Source: Sellimonas caecigallum
GTDB taxonomy: Bacteria > Bacillota > Clostridia > Lachnospirales > Lachnospiraceae
Assembly: GCF_045038405.1 (NCBI RefSeq)
Contig: NZ_CP173660.1
Span: 2,108,001-2,172,000 of the forward strand
Reading direction: 5' to 3'
DNA: 64,000 nucleotides
Both the position numbers and the translations under genes were made by a program. Of this stretch, positions 1 through 7,815 are shown one piece after another. The notes under the pieces were generated by a model. It ran no database searches. It was not told the origin of the DNA and saw nothing but the letters and a program-made list of their open reading frames with translations. Every line of letters begins with the position of its first letter. The first letter of the stretch is position 1.

Positions 1-653
1 GGCTCTGTGAGATCAACAGGGAAAAGATAAAAGGGGCAAGGATTGTTGCCAATCCGGGCTGCTATCCGACTTGTTCCATTTTGTCCGTGTATCCTCTTGC
101 AAAAGAAGGGATTATCGATATGAATACACTGATCATTGACGCCAAGTCCGGGACGTCAGGGGCGGGAAGAGGTGCCAAGGTAGATAACCTCTACTGCGAA
201 GTTAATGAAAACATCAAGGCATACGGGGTGGCCGGACATCGCCACACACCGGAGATCGAGGAGCAGCTCACATATGCTTCCGGAGTACCAACCGTGCTGA
301 ATTTTACACCGCACCTTGTGCCGATGAACAGAGGGATCCTTGTGACAGGTTACGCATCACTGAAGAAAGAAGTGTCCTATGAAGAAGTAAAAGCAATATA
401 TGATGCTTATTATAAAAAGGAACAGTTTGTACGTGTTCTGGAAAAAGATGTCTGCCCTCAGACGAAATGGGTGGAGGGAAGCAACTACGTGGACGTGAAC
501 TTCAAGATCGATCCGAGGACAAGAAGGATCATCATGATGGGAGCCATGGACAATCTTGTGAAAGGAGCGGCAGGACAGGCGGTACAGAACATGAATCTCA
601 TGTTTGGCCTTCCGGAAAACGAAGGCCTCAATCTTGTTCCGATGTTCCCGTAA
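1..653 (+). CDS. argC: N-acetyl-gamma-glutamyl-phosphate reductase, 5' end outside window
   Basis: Third step of ornithine/arginine synthesis: NADPH reduction of N-acetylglutamyl phosphate to the semialdehyde. The reading frame is open from base 3 to the stop at 651-653, so about 216 C-terminal residues are visible and the NADPH-binding N-terminus is missing. The catalytic motif ANPGCYPT is present, with the nucleophilic Cys codon at 60-62, followed by the dimerisation domain with the conserved GHRHTPEIEQ-like stretch. It heads a run of arginine genes (argJ, argB, argD) on the same strand and is separated from the next gene by 13 bases, so it is presumably co-transcribed. Confidence 0.97.
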   Translation, partial: LCEINREKIKGARIVANPGCYPTCSILSVYPLAKEGIIDMNTLIIDAKSGTSGAGRGAKVDNLYCEVNENIKAYGVAGHRHTPEIEEQLTYASGVPTVLNFTPHLVPMNRGILVTGYASLKKEVSYEEVKAIYDAYYKKEQFVRVLEKDVCPQTKWVEGSNYVDVNFKIDPRTRRIIMMGAMDNLVKGAAGQAVQNMNLMFGLPENEGLNLVPMFP

Positions 654-666
654 AGTAAAATAAAAA

Positions 667-1113
667 ATGACAATTCGGGTAATGACAATCGAAGACTATG
701 ATCAGGTGTATGCACTTTGGAAAAGCATACACGGGTTTGGGATACGCAGTATTGACGACTCCAGGGATGGGGTAGAGCGGTTTTTGAAAAGGAATCCTAC
801 CACCAGCGTGGTGGCGGAGGCGGACGGAAAGATCGTGGGATGCATCCTTTGCGGACATGACGGACGGCGCGGCTGCTTTTACCACGTCTGTGTAGAAGAA
901 GCTTATCGGAAACACGGCATCGGAAAACAGATGGTGGCCGTTTCCATGCATGCTCTGCGGGAAGAAGGCATAAATAAAGTATCCCTCATCGCATTTACGG
1001 AAAATGACATCGGCAATGCATTCTGGAATAAGATCGGATGGACAAAACGGGAAGATCTGAATTATTATGATTTTACACTGAATGAGGAGAATATTACGAC
1101 ATTTATCAAATAA
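667..1113 (+). CDS. GNAT family N-acetyltransferase in the arginine operon
   Basis: A 148-residue single-domain GNAT acetyltransferase. The acetyl-CoA pyrophosphate-binding motif appears as RKHGIGKQM around residues 87-95, and a typical beta-bulge/Asn pattern (AFTENDIGNAFWNKIGW) lies near the C-terminus. It sits between argC and argJ with 13 and 16 bases of spacing, so co-transcription with arginine genes is likely. No good ribosome-binding site precedes the ATG at 667 (the upstream bases are A-rich), which suggests coupling to argC translation or use of the ATG at 682. The substrate is not evident; an N-acetylglutamate synthase-like role is an inference from position only. Confidence 0.85.
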   Translation: MTIRVMTIEDYDQVYALWKSIHGFGIRSIDDSRDGVERFLKRNPTTSVVAEADGKIVGCILCGHDGRRGCFYHVCVEEAYRKHGIGKQMVAVSMHALREEGINKVSLIAFTENDIGNAFWNKIGWTKREDLNYYDFTLNEENITTFIK

Positions 1114-1129
1114 CAGGAGGAAGCGGAAC

Positions 1130-2353
1130 ATGAAAGTTGTAACAGGAGGAGTGACAAAAGCAAAAGGATTTGAAGCTGCCAGCACAGCGGCAAAGATCAA
1201 GTATCAGGACCGGACAGACATGGCGCTCATATACAGTGAAAAGCCTTGTGTGGCAGCAGGGACATTTACGACAAACGTCGTGAAAGCGGCGCCGGTCAAA
1301 TGGGACAGAAAGATCGTGGAGAGCGGTCAGCCGGTCCACGCGGTTGTTGTAAATTCCGGAATTGCAAATGCCTGCACTGGCGCGGAAGGGATGGGATACT
1401 GTGAAGAGACTGCGAAGGCGGCAGGGGAAGCTCTTGGGATCCCGTCTGGAAGCGTCGTGCTTGGATCCACAGGAGTTATCGGAAAACAGCTCCCTATCGA
1501 TCGCATCAAAGCAGGGGTAGGAGAACTTGTCAAAAAGAAAAATGACAGCCTTGAGAACGGCACGCTGGCGGCAAAAGCGATCATGACGACAGATACAAAA
1601 GAGAAGGAACTGGCAGTGGAGATCGAGATCGGAGACAAGACCGTTACCATCGGAGGGATGGCAAAAGGATCCGGAATGATCCACCCGAATATGTGCACAA
1701 TGCTCAGTTTTATCACGACCGATGCAGTCATCGGAAAAGAAGCCCTTCAGAAGGCGCTGAGCCAGGATGTGGATGATACGTACAACATGATCTCTGTGGA
1801 CGGCGACACCTCCACAAACGACACCGTGCTCCTTCTTGCCAACGGGGCTGCGGGCAATGAAGAGATCAAAGAAGGGACGGAGGATTTTGATACCTTCGCG
1901 GAAGCGCTCCACGAGATCAATGTGTATCTGGCAAAACGGATCGCAGGCGACGGGGAGGGGGCGACAGCCCTTTTTGAGGCGACGGTCGTTGGATGTGAAT
2001 CAAAAGAACAGGCAAAGACACTGGCAAAATCCATCGTTTGCTCTAATCTGACGAAGACAGCCATCGCAGGACATGACGCAAACTGGGGACGTATCCTCTG
2101 TGCCATGGGATATTCCGGAGCATCCTTTGACCCGGAAAAAGTGGATCTGTATTTTGTGAGCAGCGCAGGTAAGATCCAGATCATTGAGAACGGCACAGCG
2201 GTGGCCTACAGCGAGGAAGATGCCACAAAGATTCTTTCTCAGCCGGAAGTCATCGCCCTTGCCGACATCAAGATGGGAGGGGAAAAAGCATCCGCCTGGG
2301 GATGCGACCTTACATATGACTATATAAAGATTAATGCAGACTACAGAAGTTAG
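1130..2353 (+). CDS. argJ: Bifunctional glutamate N-acetyltransferase / amino-acid acetyltransferase
   Basis: ArgJ recycles the acetyl group from N-acetylornithine to glutamate and, in bifunctional forms, also uses acetyl-CoA. The protein is 407 residues, the normal family length. The autocleavage site reads NMCTMLSF; Thr190 would become the N-terminal nucleophile of the beta chain (Cys rather than the more usual Ala precedes it). The start at ATG 1130 is chosen because AGGAGG lies at 1115-1120; a longer in-frame extension to 1082 would overlap the upstream gene and has no site. The next gene, argB, begins 12 bases after the stop. Confidence 0.97.
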   Translation: MKVVTGGVTKAKGFEAASTAAKIKYQDRTDMALIYSEKPCVAAGTFTTNVVKAAPVKWDRKIVESGQPVHAVVVNSGIANACTGAEGMGYCEETAKAAGEALGIPSGSVVLGSTGVIGKQLPIDRIKAGVGELVKKKNDSLENGTLAAKAIMTTDTKEKELAVEIEIGDKTVTIGGMAKGSGMIHPNMCTMLSFITTDAVIGKEALQKALSQDVDDTYNMISVDGDTSTNDTVLLLANGAAGNEEIKEGTEDFDTFAEALHEINVYLAKRIAGDGEGATALFEATVVGCESKEQAKTLAKSIVCSNLTKTAIAGHDANWGRILCAMGYSGASFDPEKVDLYFVSSAGKIQIIENGTAVAYSEEDATKILSQPEVIALADIKMGGEKASAWGCDLTYDYIKINADYRS

Positions 2354-2365
2354 GAGGTAATAGGG

Positions 2366-3262
2366 ATGGATAAGAGTATGCAAAAATATCTGGACAAAGC
2401 CGAAGTGCTCATTGAGGCATTGCCATATATCCAGAGATTCAACCGGAAGATCATCGTTGTAAAATACGGAGGAAGCGCCATGTTGGATGAAGAACTGGAA
2501 AAACGGGTCATCCAGGATGTCGTTCTTCTGAAACTATGTGGTTTCAAACCGATCATTGTCCACGGCGGCGGCAAGGAGATCAGCAGATGGGTAAAGAAAG
2601 TTGGAAAGGAACCGAAGTTTGTGAATGGTTTCCGTGTGACAGATGAGGAGACGATGGAAATCGTTGAGATGGTTCTCTCCAAAGTCAACAAAAAGCTTGT
2701 ACAGCTTGTAGAAGAACTTGGGATCAAAGCAATCGGTATCAGCGGACAGGACGGCGGTCTTTTGAAAGTGACAAGAAAATACGCAGACGGAGAGGATATC
2801 GGTTACGTGGGGACGGTATGCGACGTGGAGCCGAAGATCCTGTTTGATCTCATCGAGAAAGATTTTCTCCCGATTGTCTGCTCTGTAGGTCTGGACAACG
2901 ATTTCCAGGCATACAATGTCAATGCGGACGAGGCTGCGTGCAAGATCGCAAGCGCGGTCAATGCGGAAAAGCTGGCGTTTTTAACGGATATTGAAGGTGT
3001 GTACAAAAATCCGGATGATCCGTCTACCCTCATTCCGGAACTTTCCGCGGAGGAAGCCCTTGGGCTGATCAGGGATGGATACATTGAAGGCGGTATGCTC
3101 CCAAAACTCAAAAGCTGCATCCATGCGCTGGAGAACGGGGTATCCCGTATCCATATCATGGATGGGCGTATTCCGCACTGTCTGCTTCTTGAAATCTTTA
3201 CAAATAAAGGAATCGGAACAGCGATTCTGAACGATCAGGAGTGTCGATATTATCATGGATAA
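2366..3262 (+). CDS. argB: Acetylglutamate kinase
   Basis: Phosphorylates N-acetylglutamate with ATP, the second step of the cyclic arginine pathway. At 298 residues it has the usual size. Amino acid kinase-family motifs are visible: KYGGSAM near residue 33 (phosphate-binding Lys), HGGGKEI near residue 65, and the NVNADEAACKIA nucleotide-site stretch. An N-terminal helix (residues 1-25) of the kind found in hexameric, arginine-inhibited ArgB enzymes precedes the catalytic fold, so feedback inhibition is plausible but inferred. AGGAGG at 2352-2357 supports the ATG at 2366. The last 8 bases overlap argD. Confidence 0.97.
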   Translation: MDKSMQKYLDKAEVLIEALPYIQRFNRKIIVVKYGGSAMLDEELEKRVIQDVVLLKLCGFKPIIVHGGGKEISRWVKKVGKEPKFVNGFRVTDEETMEIVEMVLSKVNKKLVQLVEELGIKAIGISGQDGGLLKVTRKYADGEDIGYVGTVCDVEPKILFDLIEKDFLPIVCSVGLDNDFQAYNVNADEAACKIASAVNAEKLAFLTDIEGVYKNPDDPSTLIPELSAEEALGLIRDGYIEGGMLPKLKSCIHALENGVSRIHIMDGRIPHCLLLEIFTNKGIGTAILNDQECRYYHG

Positions 3263-4436
3263 TCAATATATGAAAGAGGTGCAGGATGCCATTGTACATA
3301 CGTACAATCCTTTTCCAGTCGTGCTGGATCACGGAAAAGGGGCATATCTGTACGATGAGGAAGGGAATGCGTATCTGGATTTCGCGGCAGGTTACGCGGT
3401 GTGTTCCCTCGGATACGGAAACGAAGAGTGGAACCAGGCGCTGAAAGCGCAGATTGACAAGCTGTGTCATACGTCAAATCTATATTTTCACACGAGGACG
3501 AAGGAAGCGGCCCAAGCGTTGAAAAAACTGTCCGGAATGGATAGGATTTTCTTTACAAACAGCGGCGGGGAAGCAGTGGAAGGCGCTCTGAAGGCGGCGC
3601 GGAAATATGCATATACAAAAGGAACAGGACGCTATGAGTTTATAGCCATGGAAGAGTCCTTTCATGGGCGGAGTTTCGGTGCAGTGTCCGTGACCGGTCA
3701 TGAAGCGTACAGAAAGCCTTTTGAGCCGCTTTTGTCCGGCGTTCGTTTTGCAAAGTACAATGACCTTAACAGTGTAAAAGAGCTTGTAAATGAAAAGACA
3801 TGTGCCATTATCCTGGAACCTCTCCAGGGGGAGGGCGGTATCAATCTGGCAACGGAAGCATTTATGAAAGGCATCAGAAAGCTCTGTGATGACGAAGGAA
3901 TCCTCATGATCTGCGATGAAGTCCAGTGTGGAATGGGACGCACAGGTTCTATGTTCGCGTGGCAGGAGTTCGGTGTAAGACCGGATATTTTGACAATGGC
4001 AAAGGCCATCGGAAACGGATTTCCGGTAGGAGCTTTCGCTATGACGGAAAAAGTGGCGGAATTTTCCCTTGCACCGGGAGATCACGGGACAACATACGGA
4101 GGAAACCCGCTTGCCTGCGCGGCTGTAGCAAAGACAGCAGAGATCTTTGAAAGGGAGGATATCCCCGCACATGTAAGGAAAGTAGGGACATATCTGGCAG
4201 AAAAGCTGGATGAGCTTGTGGACACATACAGCTGTGTCGTGAAACGAAAAGGAAAAGGACTCATGCAAGGAATTGAGATGACGGTACCAATCTCCGAAAT
4301 CACAGGGAAAGCGCTGAAAAAAGGTCTGCTTGTGATTGGGGCTGGGAGCAATGTTCTGAGGTTTGTGCCGCCTCTCATCATTACAGAGAAAGAGGTAGAC
4401 CGCATGATCACGATTCTGAAAGAGATTTTGGAATAA
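3255..4436 (+). CDS. argD: Acetylornithine aminotransferase
   Basis: Class III PLP-dependent aminotransferase converting N-acetylglutamate semialdehyde to N-acetylornithine. The 393-residue protein shows FTNSGGEAVEGALK (cofactor phosphate binding), the ICDEVQCGMGRTG stretch with the Asp that contacts the pyridine nitrogen, and the Schiff-base lysine in TMAKAIGNG at about residue 250. The ATG lies inside the argB 3' end (8-base overlap), indicating translational coupling. Ornithine carbamoyltransferase and the last two arginine genes are not in the window. Confidence 0.95.
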   Translation: MDNQYMKEVQDAIVHTYNPFPVVLDHGKGAYLYDEEGNAYLDFAAGYAVCSLGYGNEEWNQALKAQIDKLCHTSNLYFHTRTKEAAQALKKLSGMDRIFFTNSGGEAVEGALKAARKYAYTKGTGRYEFIAMEESFHGRSFGAVSVTGHEAYRKPFEPLLSGVRFAKYNDLNSVKELVNEKTCAIILEPLQGEGGINLATEAFMKGIRKLCDDEGILMICDEVQCGMGRTGSMFAWQEFGVRPDILTMAKAIGNGFPVGAFAMTEKVAEFSLAPGDHGTTYGGNPLACAAVAKTAEIFEREDIPAHVRKVGTYLAEKLDELVDTYSCVVKRKGKGLMQGIEMTVPISEITGKALKKGLLVIGAGSNVLRFVPPLIITEKEVDRMITILKEILE

Positions 4437-4506
4437 GACTGCATGCATAGAAACCCGGCATACTGGAAAGAATCATACTTCAAGAAGAAGGAAGGAGGAT
4501 TCCAGT

Positions 4507-4938
4507 ATGACCGGGTTTATTATTGCTTTGATATCAGGAGCTCTCATGAGTGTCCAGGGAGTATTCAACACACAGGTTACGAAAACAGCGGGAATGTGGG
4601 TCAGCAATATGTGGGTGCAGTTTTCCGCTTTTATCGTCTGTCTGTTCGTTTGGGCGGCCATGGGCAGGGAGCCTGTGGGAGAACTTTTGCACGTCCATCC
4701 AAGATACATGCTCCTTGGCGGAGCTATCGGAGCTGGCATTACTTGGACAGTCATTAGAAGCATGGATGCGCTTGGTCCTGCGAAAGCGGCGCTTCTGATT
4801 GTTATCGCACAGCTGATCGTGGCGTATCTCATAGAGCTGATGGGGCTTTTCGGTGTGGATAAACAGCCCTTTGAACTAAAAAAAGCGGCCGGGCTTTTGC
4901 TGGCTCTTGTGGGAATTGCGATTTTCCAATGGAAATAG
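4507..4938 (+). CDS. DUF606 (YdcZ-type) small DMT-superfamily membrane protein
   Basis: A 143-residue integral membrane protein with about five hydrophobic segments and the DUF606 pattern (N-terminal GALMSVQGVFNTQ, central GGAIGAG, C-terminal LLALVGIAIF). Members of this family are half-size relatives of drug/metabolite transporters; many occur as tandem pairs, but here only one copy is present. The substrate is unknown. An AAGGAGG site at 4492-4498 precedes the ATG. The leader contains an 8-base inverted repeat, TACTGGAA (4461-4468) and TTCCAGTA (4500-4507), whose loop holds the ribosome-binding site. Confidence 0.85.
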   Translation: MTGFIIALISGALMSVQGVFNTQVTKTAGMWVSNMWVQFSAFIVCLFVWAAMGREPVGELLHVHPRYMLLGGAIGAGITWTVIRSMDALGPAKAALLIVIAQLIVAYLIELMGLFGVDKQPFELKKAAGLLLALVGIAIFQWK

Positions 4939-4940
4939 AG

Positions 4941-4969
4941 TTGTAATTTAAAACAAAATTCGCTACAAT
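4941..4969 (+). promoter_or_regulatory. Sigma-A type promoter of comEA
   Basis: TTGTAA at 4941-4946 and TACAAT at 4964-4969 with 17-base spacing, about 50 bases ahead of the comEA start. Confidence 0.65.
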
Positions 4970-4990
4970 AGAACTATCGCATAGAGGGGG

Positions 4991-5011
4991 CTTATCGTTC
5001 TGTACGATAAG
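4991..5011 (+). promoter_or_regulatory. Leader hairpin overlapping the comEA ribosome-binding site
   Basis: CTTATCG (4991-4997) and CGATAAG (5005-5011) form a 7-base stem with a 7-base loop. The right arm runs into the AAGGAG ribosome-binding site (5009-5014) of comEA, so the structure could limit initiation. No ligand or regulator is suggested by the sequence. Confidence 0.4.
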
Positions 5012-5018
5012 GAGAAGT

Positions 5019-5669
5019 ATGCAGAAAAAAAGAATACGGAAACTCTGTCTTGTGATACTTGTGGTATTGATCGGGATGATCGGATGCGGGAAAAAGGGAG
5101 GGGATTCCCTTCGGGAAATACCTGTATCCGACCAGGAGGAAACACCGGAAGAAGAGCAGCAAAAAGACGAAGCACAGGCGGACACAGACGATAAAAAAGA
5201 GGCGGAGGAAAATACAAAAGAGGAAAACCTTGTCGTGTATGTCTGCGGAGAAGTAAGGAAGCCGGGGGTCGTGGAGCTGCCAAACGGAAGCAGGATCTAC
5301 GAAGCCATCGAAAAGGCGGGCGGTATGACGGAGAAAGCGTCAGCTTCTTATCTGAATCAGGCCGAGATCTTAAAAGACGGGGCAAAAGTTTACGTGCCGT
5401 CATCGGAGGAAGCGGATGCTCTAAGAGAAACAAAAGAAGATGCTGCTGGAAGTCAGGCAGGAGGACAAAAGGAAGAAGGAAAAGTCAACCTAAACGAAGC
5501 TTCCAGGGAAGAGCTCATGACGCTGCCGGGTGTCGGGGAGGCAAAGGCAGACAGCATTTTGTCTTACAGAGAAGAGAATGGAGGGTTTGATTCCATCGAA
5601 GAGATCATGGAAATATCCGGGATCAAGGAAGGAGTTTTCGAAAAAATGAAAGATAAGATTACAGTTTAG
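5019..5669 (+). CDS. comEA: ComEA-type competence lipoprotein (SLBB plus helix-hairpin-helix)
   Basis: DNA receptor of the competence uptake machinery on the outer face of the membrane. The 216 residues comprise a hydrophobic signal ending in a lipobox (MIGC, lipidated Cys23), an acidic Glu/Lys-rich spacer (about 35-68), an SLBB beta-grasp domain (about 70-130, with VVYVCGEVRKPGVVEL), a second charged linker, and a helix-hairpin-helix DNA-binding domain (156-216, with VNLNEASREELMTLPGVGEAKA). Lipoprotein anchoring instead of a simple membrane helix is a variation on Bacillus ComEA. The gene is followed 12 bases later by a response regulator, and comEC lies 3 kb downstream. Confidence 0.9.
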   Translation: MQKKRIRKLCLVILVVLIGMIGCGKKGGDSLREIPVSDQEETPEEEQQKDEAQADTDDKKEAEENTKEENLVVYVCGEVRKPGVVELPNGSRIYEAIEKAGGMTEKASASYLNQAEILKDGAKVYVPSSEEADALRETKEDAAGSQAGGQKEEGKVNLNEASREELMTLPGVGEAKADSILSYREENGGFDSIEEIMEISGIKEGVFEKMKDKITV

Positions 5670-5681
5670 CGAGGGAGAAAT

Positions 5682-6371
5682 ATGGCAAAAAGGGTATTGG
5701 TCGTAGATGATGAAAAGTTGATCGTAAAAGGGATCCGTTTCAGTCTGGAACAGGACGGTATGGAAGTGGACTGCGCATATGACGGAGAGGAGGCGCTCGC
5801 CTGTGCGAGAGAGAATAACTATGATATGATCCTTTTGGATATCATGCTTCCGAAACTGGATGGTTTCGAAGTTTGTCAGCAGATCCGCGAGTTTTCAGAT
5901 GTTCCGGTCGTCATGCTCACGGCAAAAGGAGACGATATGGACAAAATACTGGGGCTTGAGTACGGAGCAGACGACTACATCACAAAACCATTTAATATTC
6001 TGGAAGTAAAAGCCAGGATCAAAGCGATCATGCGCCGGACCGGGAAAAAAGACAGGGAAGCAGAAAATTCGAAAGTTATCAAAAAGGGAGATCTGAAACT
6101 GGACTGCGAAAGCAGGAGAGTCTTCTCAAAGGACCGGGAAATCAATCTCACGGCAAAAGAATTCGATCTTCTGGAACTTCTTGCACACAACCCGAACAAA
6201 GTGTATTCGAGGGAAGACCTTTTAAATCTTGTATGGGGATATGAGTACCCGGGAGATGCGCGCACGGTAGACGTACATATCCGAAGACTGCGTGAGAAGA
6301 TCGAGGCAAATCCAAGCGATCCGAAATATGTTTATACGAAGTGGGGAGTTGGTTATTATTTTAGGGGGTAA
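5682..6371 (+). CDS. OmpR/PhoB-family response regulator
   Basis: A 229-residue two-domain transcription factor. The receiver domain (1-120) has the acidic pair DD at 9-10, the phospho-acceptor Asp53 in LLDIMLP, the conserved Thr (MLTAKG) and Lys (YITKPF). The C-terminal winged helix (about 130-229) has the family signature LTAKEFDLLELLA and DVHIRRLREKIE. It is followed by its kinase in an overlapping frame. The pair resembles WalRK/PhoBR-type systems; the exact regulon cannot be read from sequence, but its position inside the competence cluster and next to a GerMN lipoprotein points to envelope sensing. Confidence 0.93.
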   Translation: MAKRVLVVDDEKLIVKGIRFSLEQDGMEVDCAYDGEEALACARENNYDMILLDIMLPKLDGFEVCQQIREFSDVPVVMLTAKGDDMDKILGLEYGADDYITKPFNILEVKARIKAIMRRTGKKDREAENSKVIKKGDLKLDCESRRVFSKDREINLTAKEFDLLELLAHNPNKVYSREDLLNLVWGYEYPGDARTVDVHIRRLREKIEANPSDPKYVYTKWGVGYYFRG

Positions 6372-7803
6372 GATCAAGATAAGACACCATCTGTTCAAAA
6401 GCCTCAGGCTGCTTTTGATGGTGATGATTATCATTTCAGGCATGATTCCATGTCTGATCATCAGGGGAGTGGTTTTGAAATCCAATGAAGGCCACATCGT
6501 ATCGTTCAAGATGGCGGAGATTCAGAATCAATGCACAATACTAGGCAATCAGGCTTCTTCTTCCGGTCTTATGTCCGGGGGTGTGTCTGAGACATTTGAC
6601 GCGGAGCTTACACAGTTTTCCAATATCTATAATGGGCGTGTTCTGGTTATCGACCGTTCTTATAAGATCGTGGATGACACATACGGGACCGACATCGGGA
6701 AAACAGTCATATCAGGAGATGTAGTGCGCTGTTTTGAAGGCGAAAGTATCAGCAGATACGATGACAAAAATAGCTACATAGAGATCACAACTCCTATTCA
6801 GGAGACCACCAGCGGAAAGACTGTCGGAGTTCTGCTTGCCAGTATTTCTACCGACAACATACTTTCTATCCAGGATAATCTGGAGCAGACGATCGATATC
6901 GTCGTGATCACGGCGCTTGTGGTGCTTGCTGTTTTGTCATTTTTTGCAAGTATGTATATCATGCGTCCGATGAACAGGATGACGAAGGCGGTGCAGAGTA
7001 TGACGGAAAGCTACGATGAGGATTATCTGCACGAAGAGACGTTTGCCGAGACGAAACGTTTCTCTGAAGCGTTTAACAAGATGATCGAGAGATTTAAAGT
7101 CCTGGATGAATCGAGACAGGAGTTTGTTTCCAATGTCTCCCATGAACTGAAGACTCCCATCACTTCAATGAAAGTATTGGCGGATTCGCTGCTGGCGCAA
7201 GAGGAGGTGCCGGCGGAACTGTACCGGGAGTTTATGGCGGACATGTCGGAGGAAATCGAGCGGGAAAACAAGATCATCAACGATTTGCTCTCTCTTGTCA
7301 AGATGGATAAGACGACGACGGACATGAATATTGAAAATCTCAATATCAATGAAGTCGTGGAACGTATCTTAAAACGACTTCGTCCTATCGCGGAAAAGCA
7401 GAACATAGAAGTGCTTTTTGAATCTTTCCGCCCGGTGGAGGCAGAGATCGATGAGACGAAGTTTTCCCTGTGTGTCAGCAATCTTGTGGAGAACGCCATC
7501 AAGTATAACCATGAAAACGGATGGGTACATGTATCGCTCAACGCGGATCATAAGTTTTTTTATCTGAAGGTAACGGATTCTGGAATCGGGATTCCGAAAG
7601 AGGCACAGGAACACATTTTTGAACGCTTTTATCGGGTAGACAAATCTCACTCAAGGGAAATCGGCGGAACAGGTCTTGGACTTGCAATCGCGAGAAACTC
7701 AGTGATCATGCATCGTGGAGCCATCAAAGTATACAGTGAAGAGGGAGAGGGGACGACTTTTACTGTGCGGATGCCTCTGAAGTATGTAGCCAGTGCGAAG
7801 TAA
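6349..7803 (+). CDS. Sensor histidine kinase (HAMP, HisKA, HATPase)
   Basis: Membrane kinase paired with the preceding regulator. Order of parts: first membrane helix (SLRLLLMVMIIISGMIP), an extracytoplasmic sensor of about 140 residues, second helix (VVITALVVLAVLSFFASMYI), HAMP linker with RPMNRMTKAV, HisKA with the phosphorylated His265 in NVSHELKTPIT, and an ATPase domain with the N box (NLVENAIKYN), G1 (DSGIGIP) and G2 (GGTGLGLAI). The start is uncertain: the frame is open into the regulator gene (GTG 6292, ATG 6328, TTG 6349), none has a good ribosome-binding site, and the only G-rich site (6364-6368) precedes ATC/ATA codons. I list TTG 6349 provisionally. Confidence 0.9.
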   Translation: MVIILGGKIKIRHHLFKSLRLLLMVMIIISGMIPCLIIRGVVLKSNEGHIVSFKMAEIQNQCTILGNQASSSGLMSGGVSETFDAELTQFSNIYNGRVLVIDRSYKIVDDTYGTDIGKTVISGDVVRCFEGESISRYDDKNSYIEITTPIQETTSGKTVGVLLASISTDNILSIQDNLEQTIDIVVITALVVLAVLSFFASMYIMRPMNRMTKAVQSMTESYDEDYLHEETFAETKRFSEAFNKMIERFKVLDESRQEFVSNVSHELKTPITSMKVLADSLLAQEEVPAELYREFMADMSEEIERENKIINDLLSLVKMDKTTTDMNIENLNINEVVERILKRLRPIAEKQNIEVLFESFRPVEAEIDETKFSLCVSNLVENAIKYNHENGWVHVSLNADHKFFYLKVTDSGIGIPKEAQEHIFERFYRVDKSHSREIGGTGLGLAIARNSVIMHRGAIKVYSEEGEGTTFTVRMPLKYVASAK

Positions 7804-7815
7804 CAGGAGGAGGAT

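Noticed and set aside
4461..4507. Inverted repeat TACTGGAA/TTCCAGTA in front of the DUF606 gene as a riboswitch or attenuator
   Set aside because: Eight-base stem with a 31-base loop and no conserved riboswitch features; recorded only as a note on the gene.
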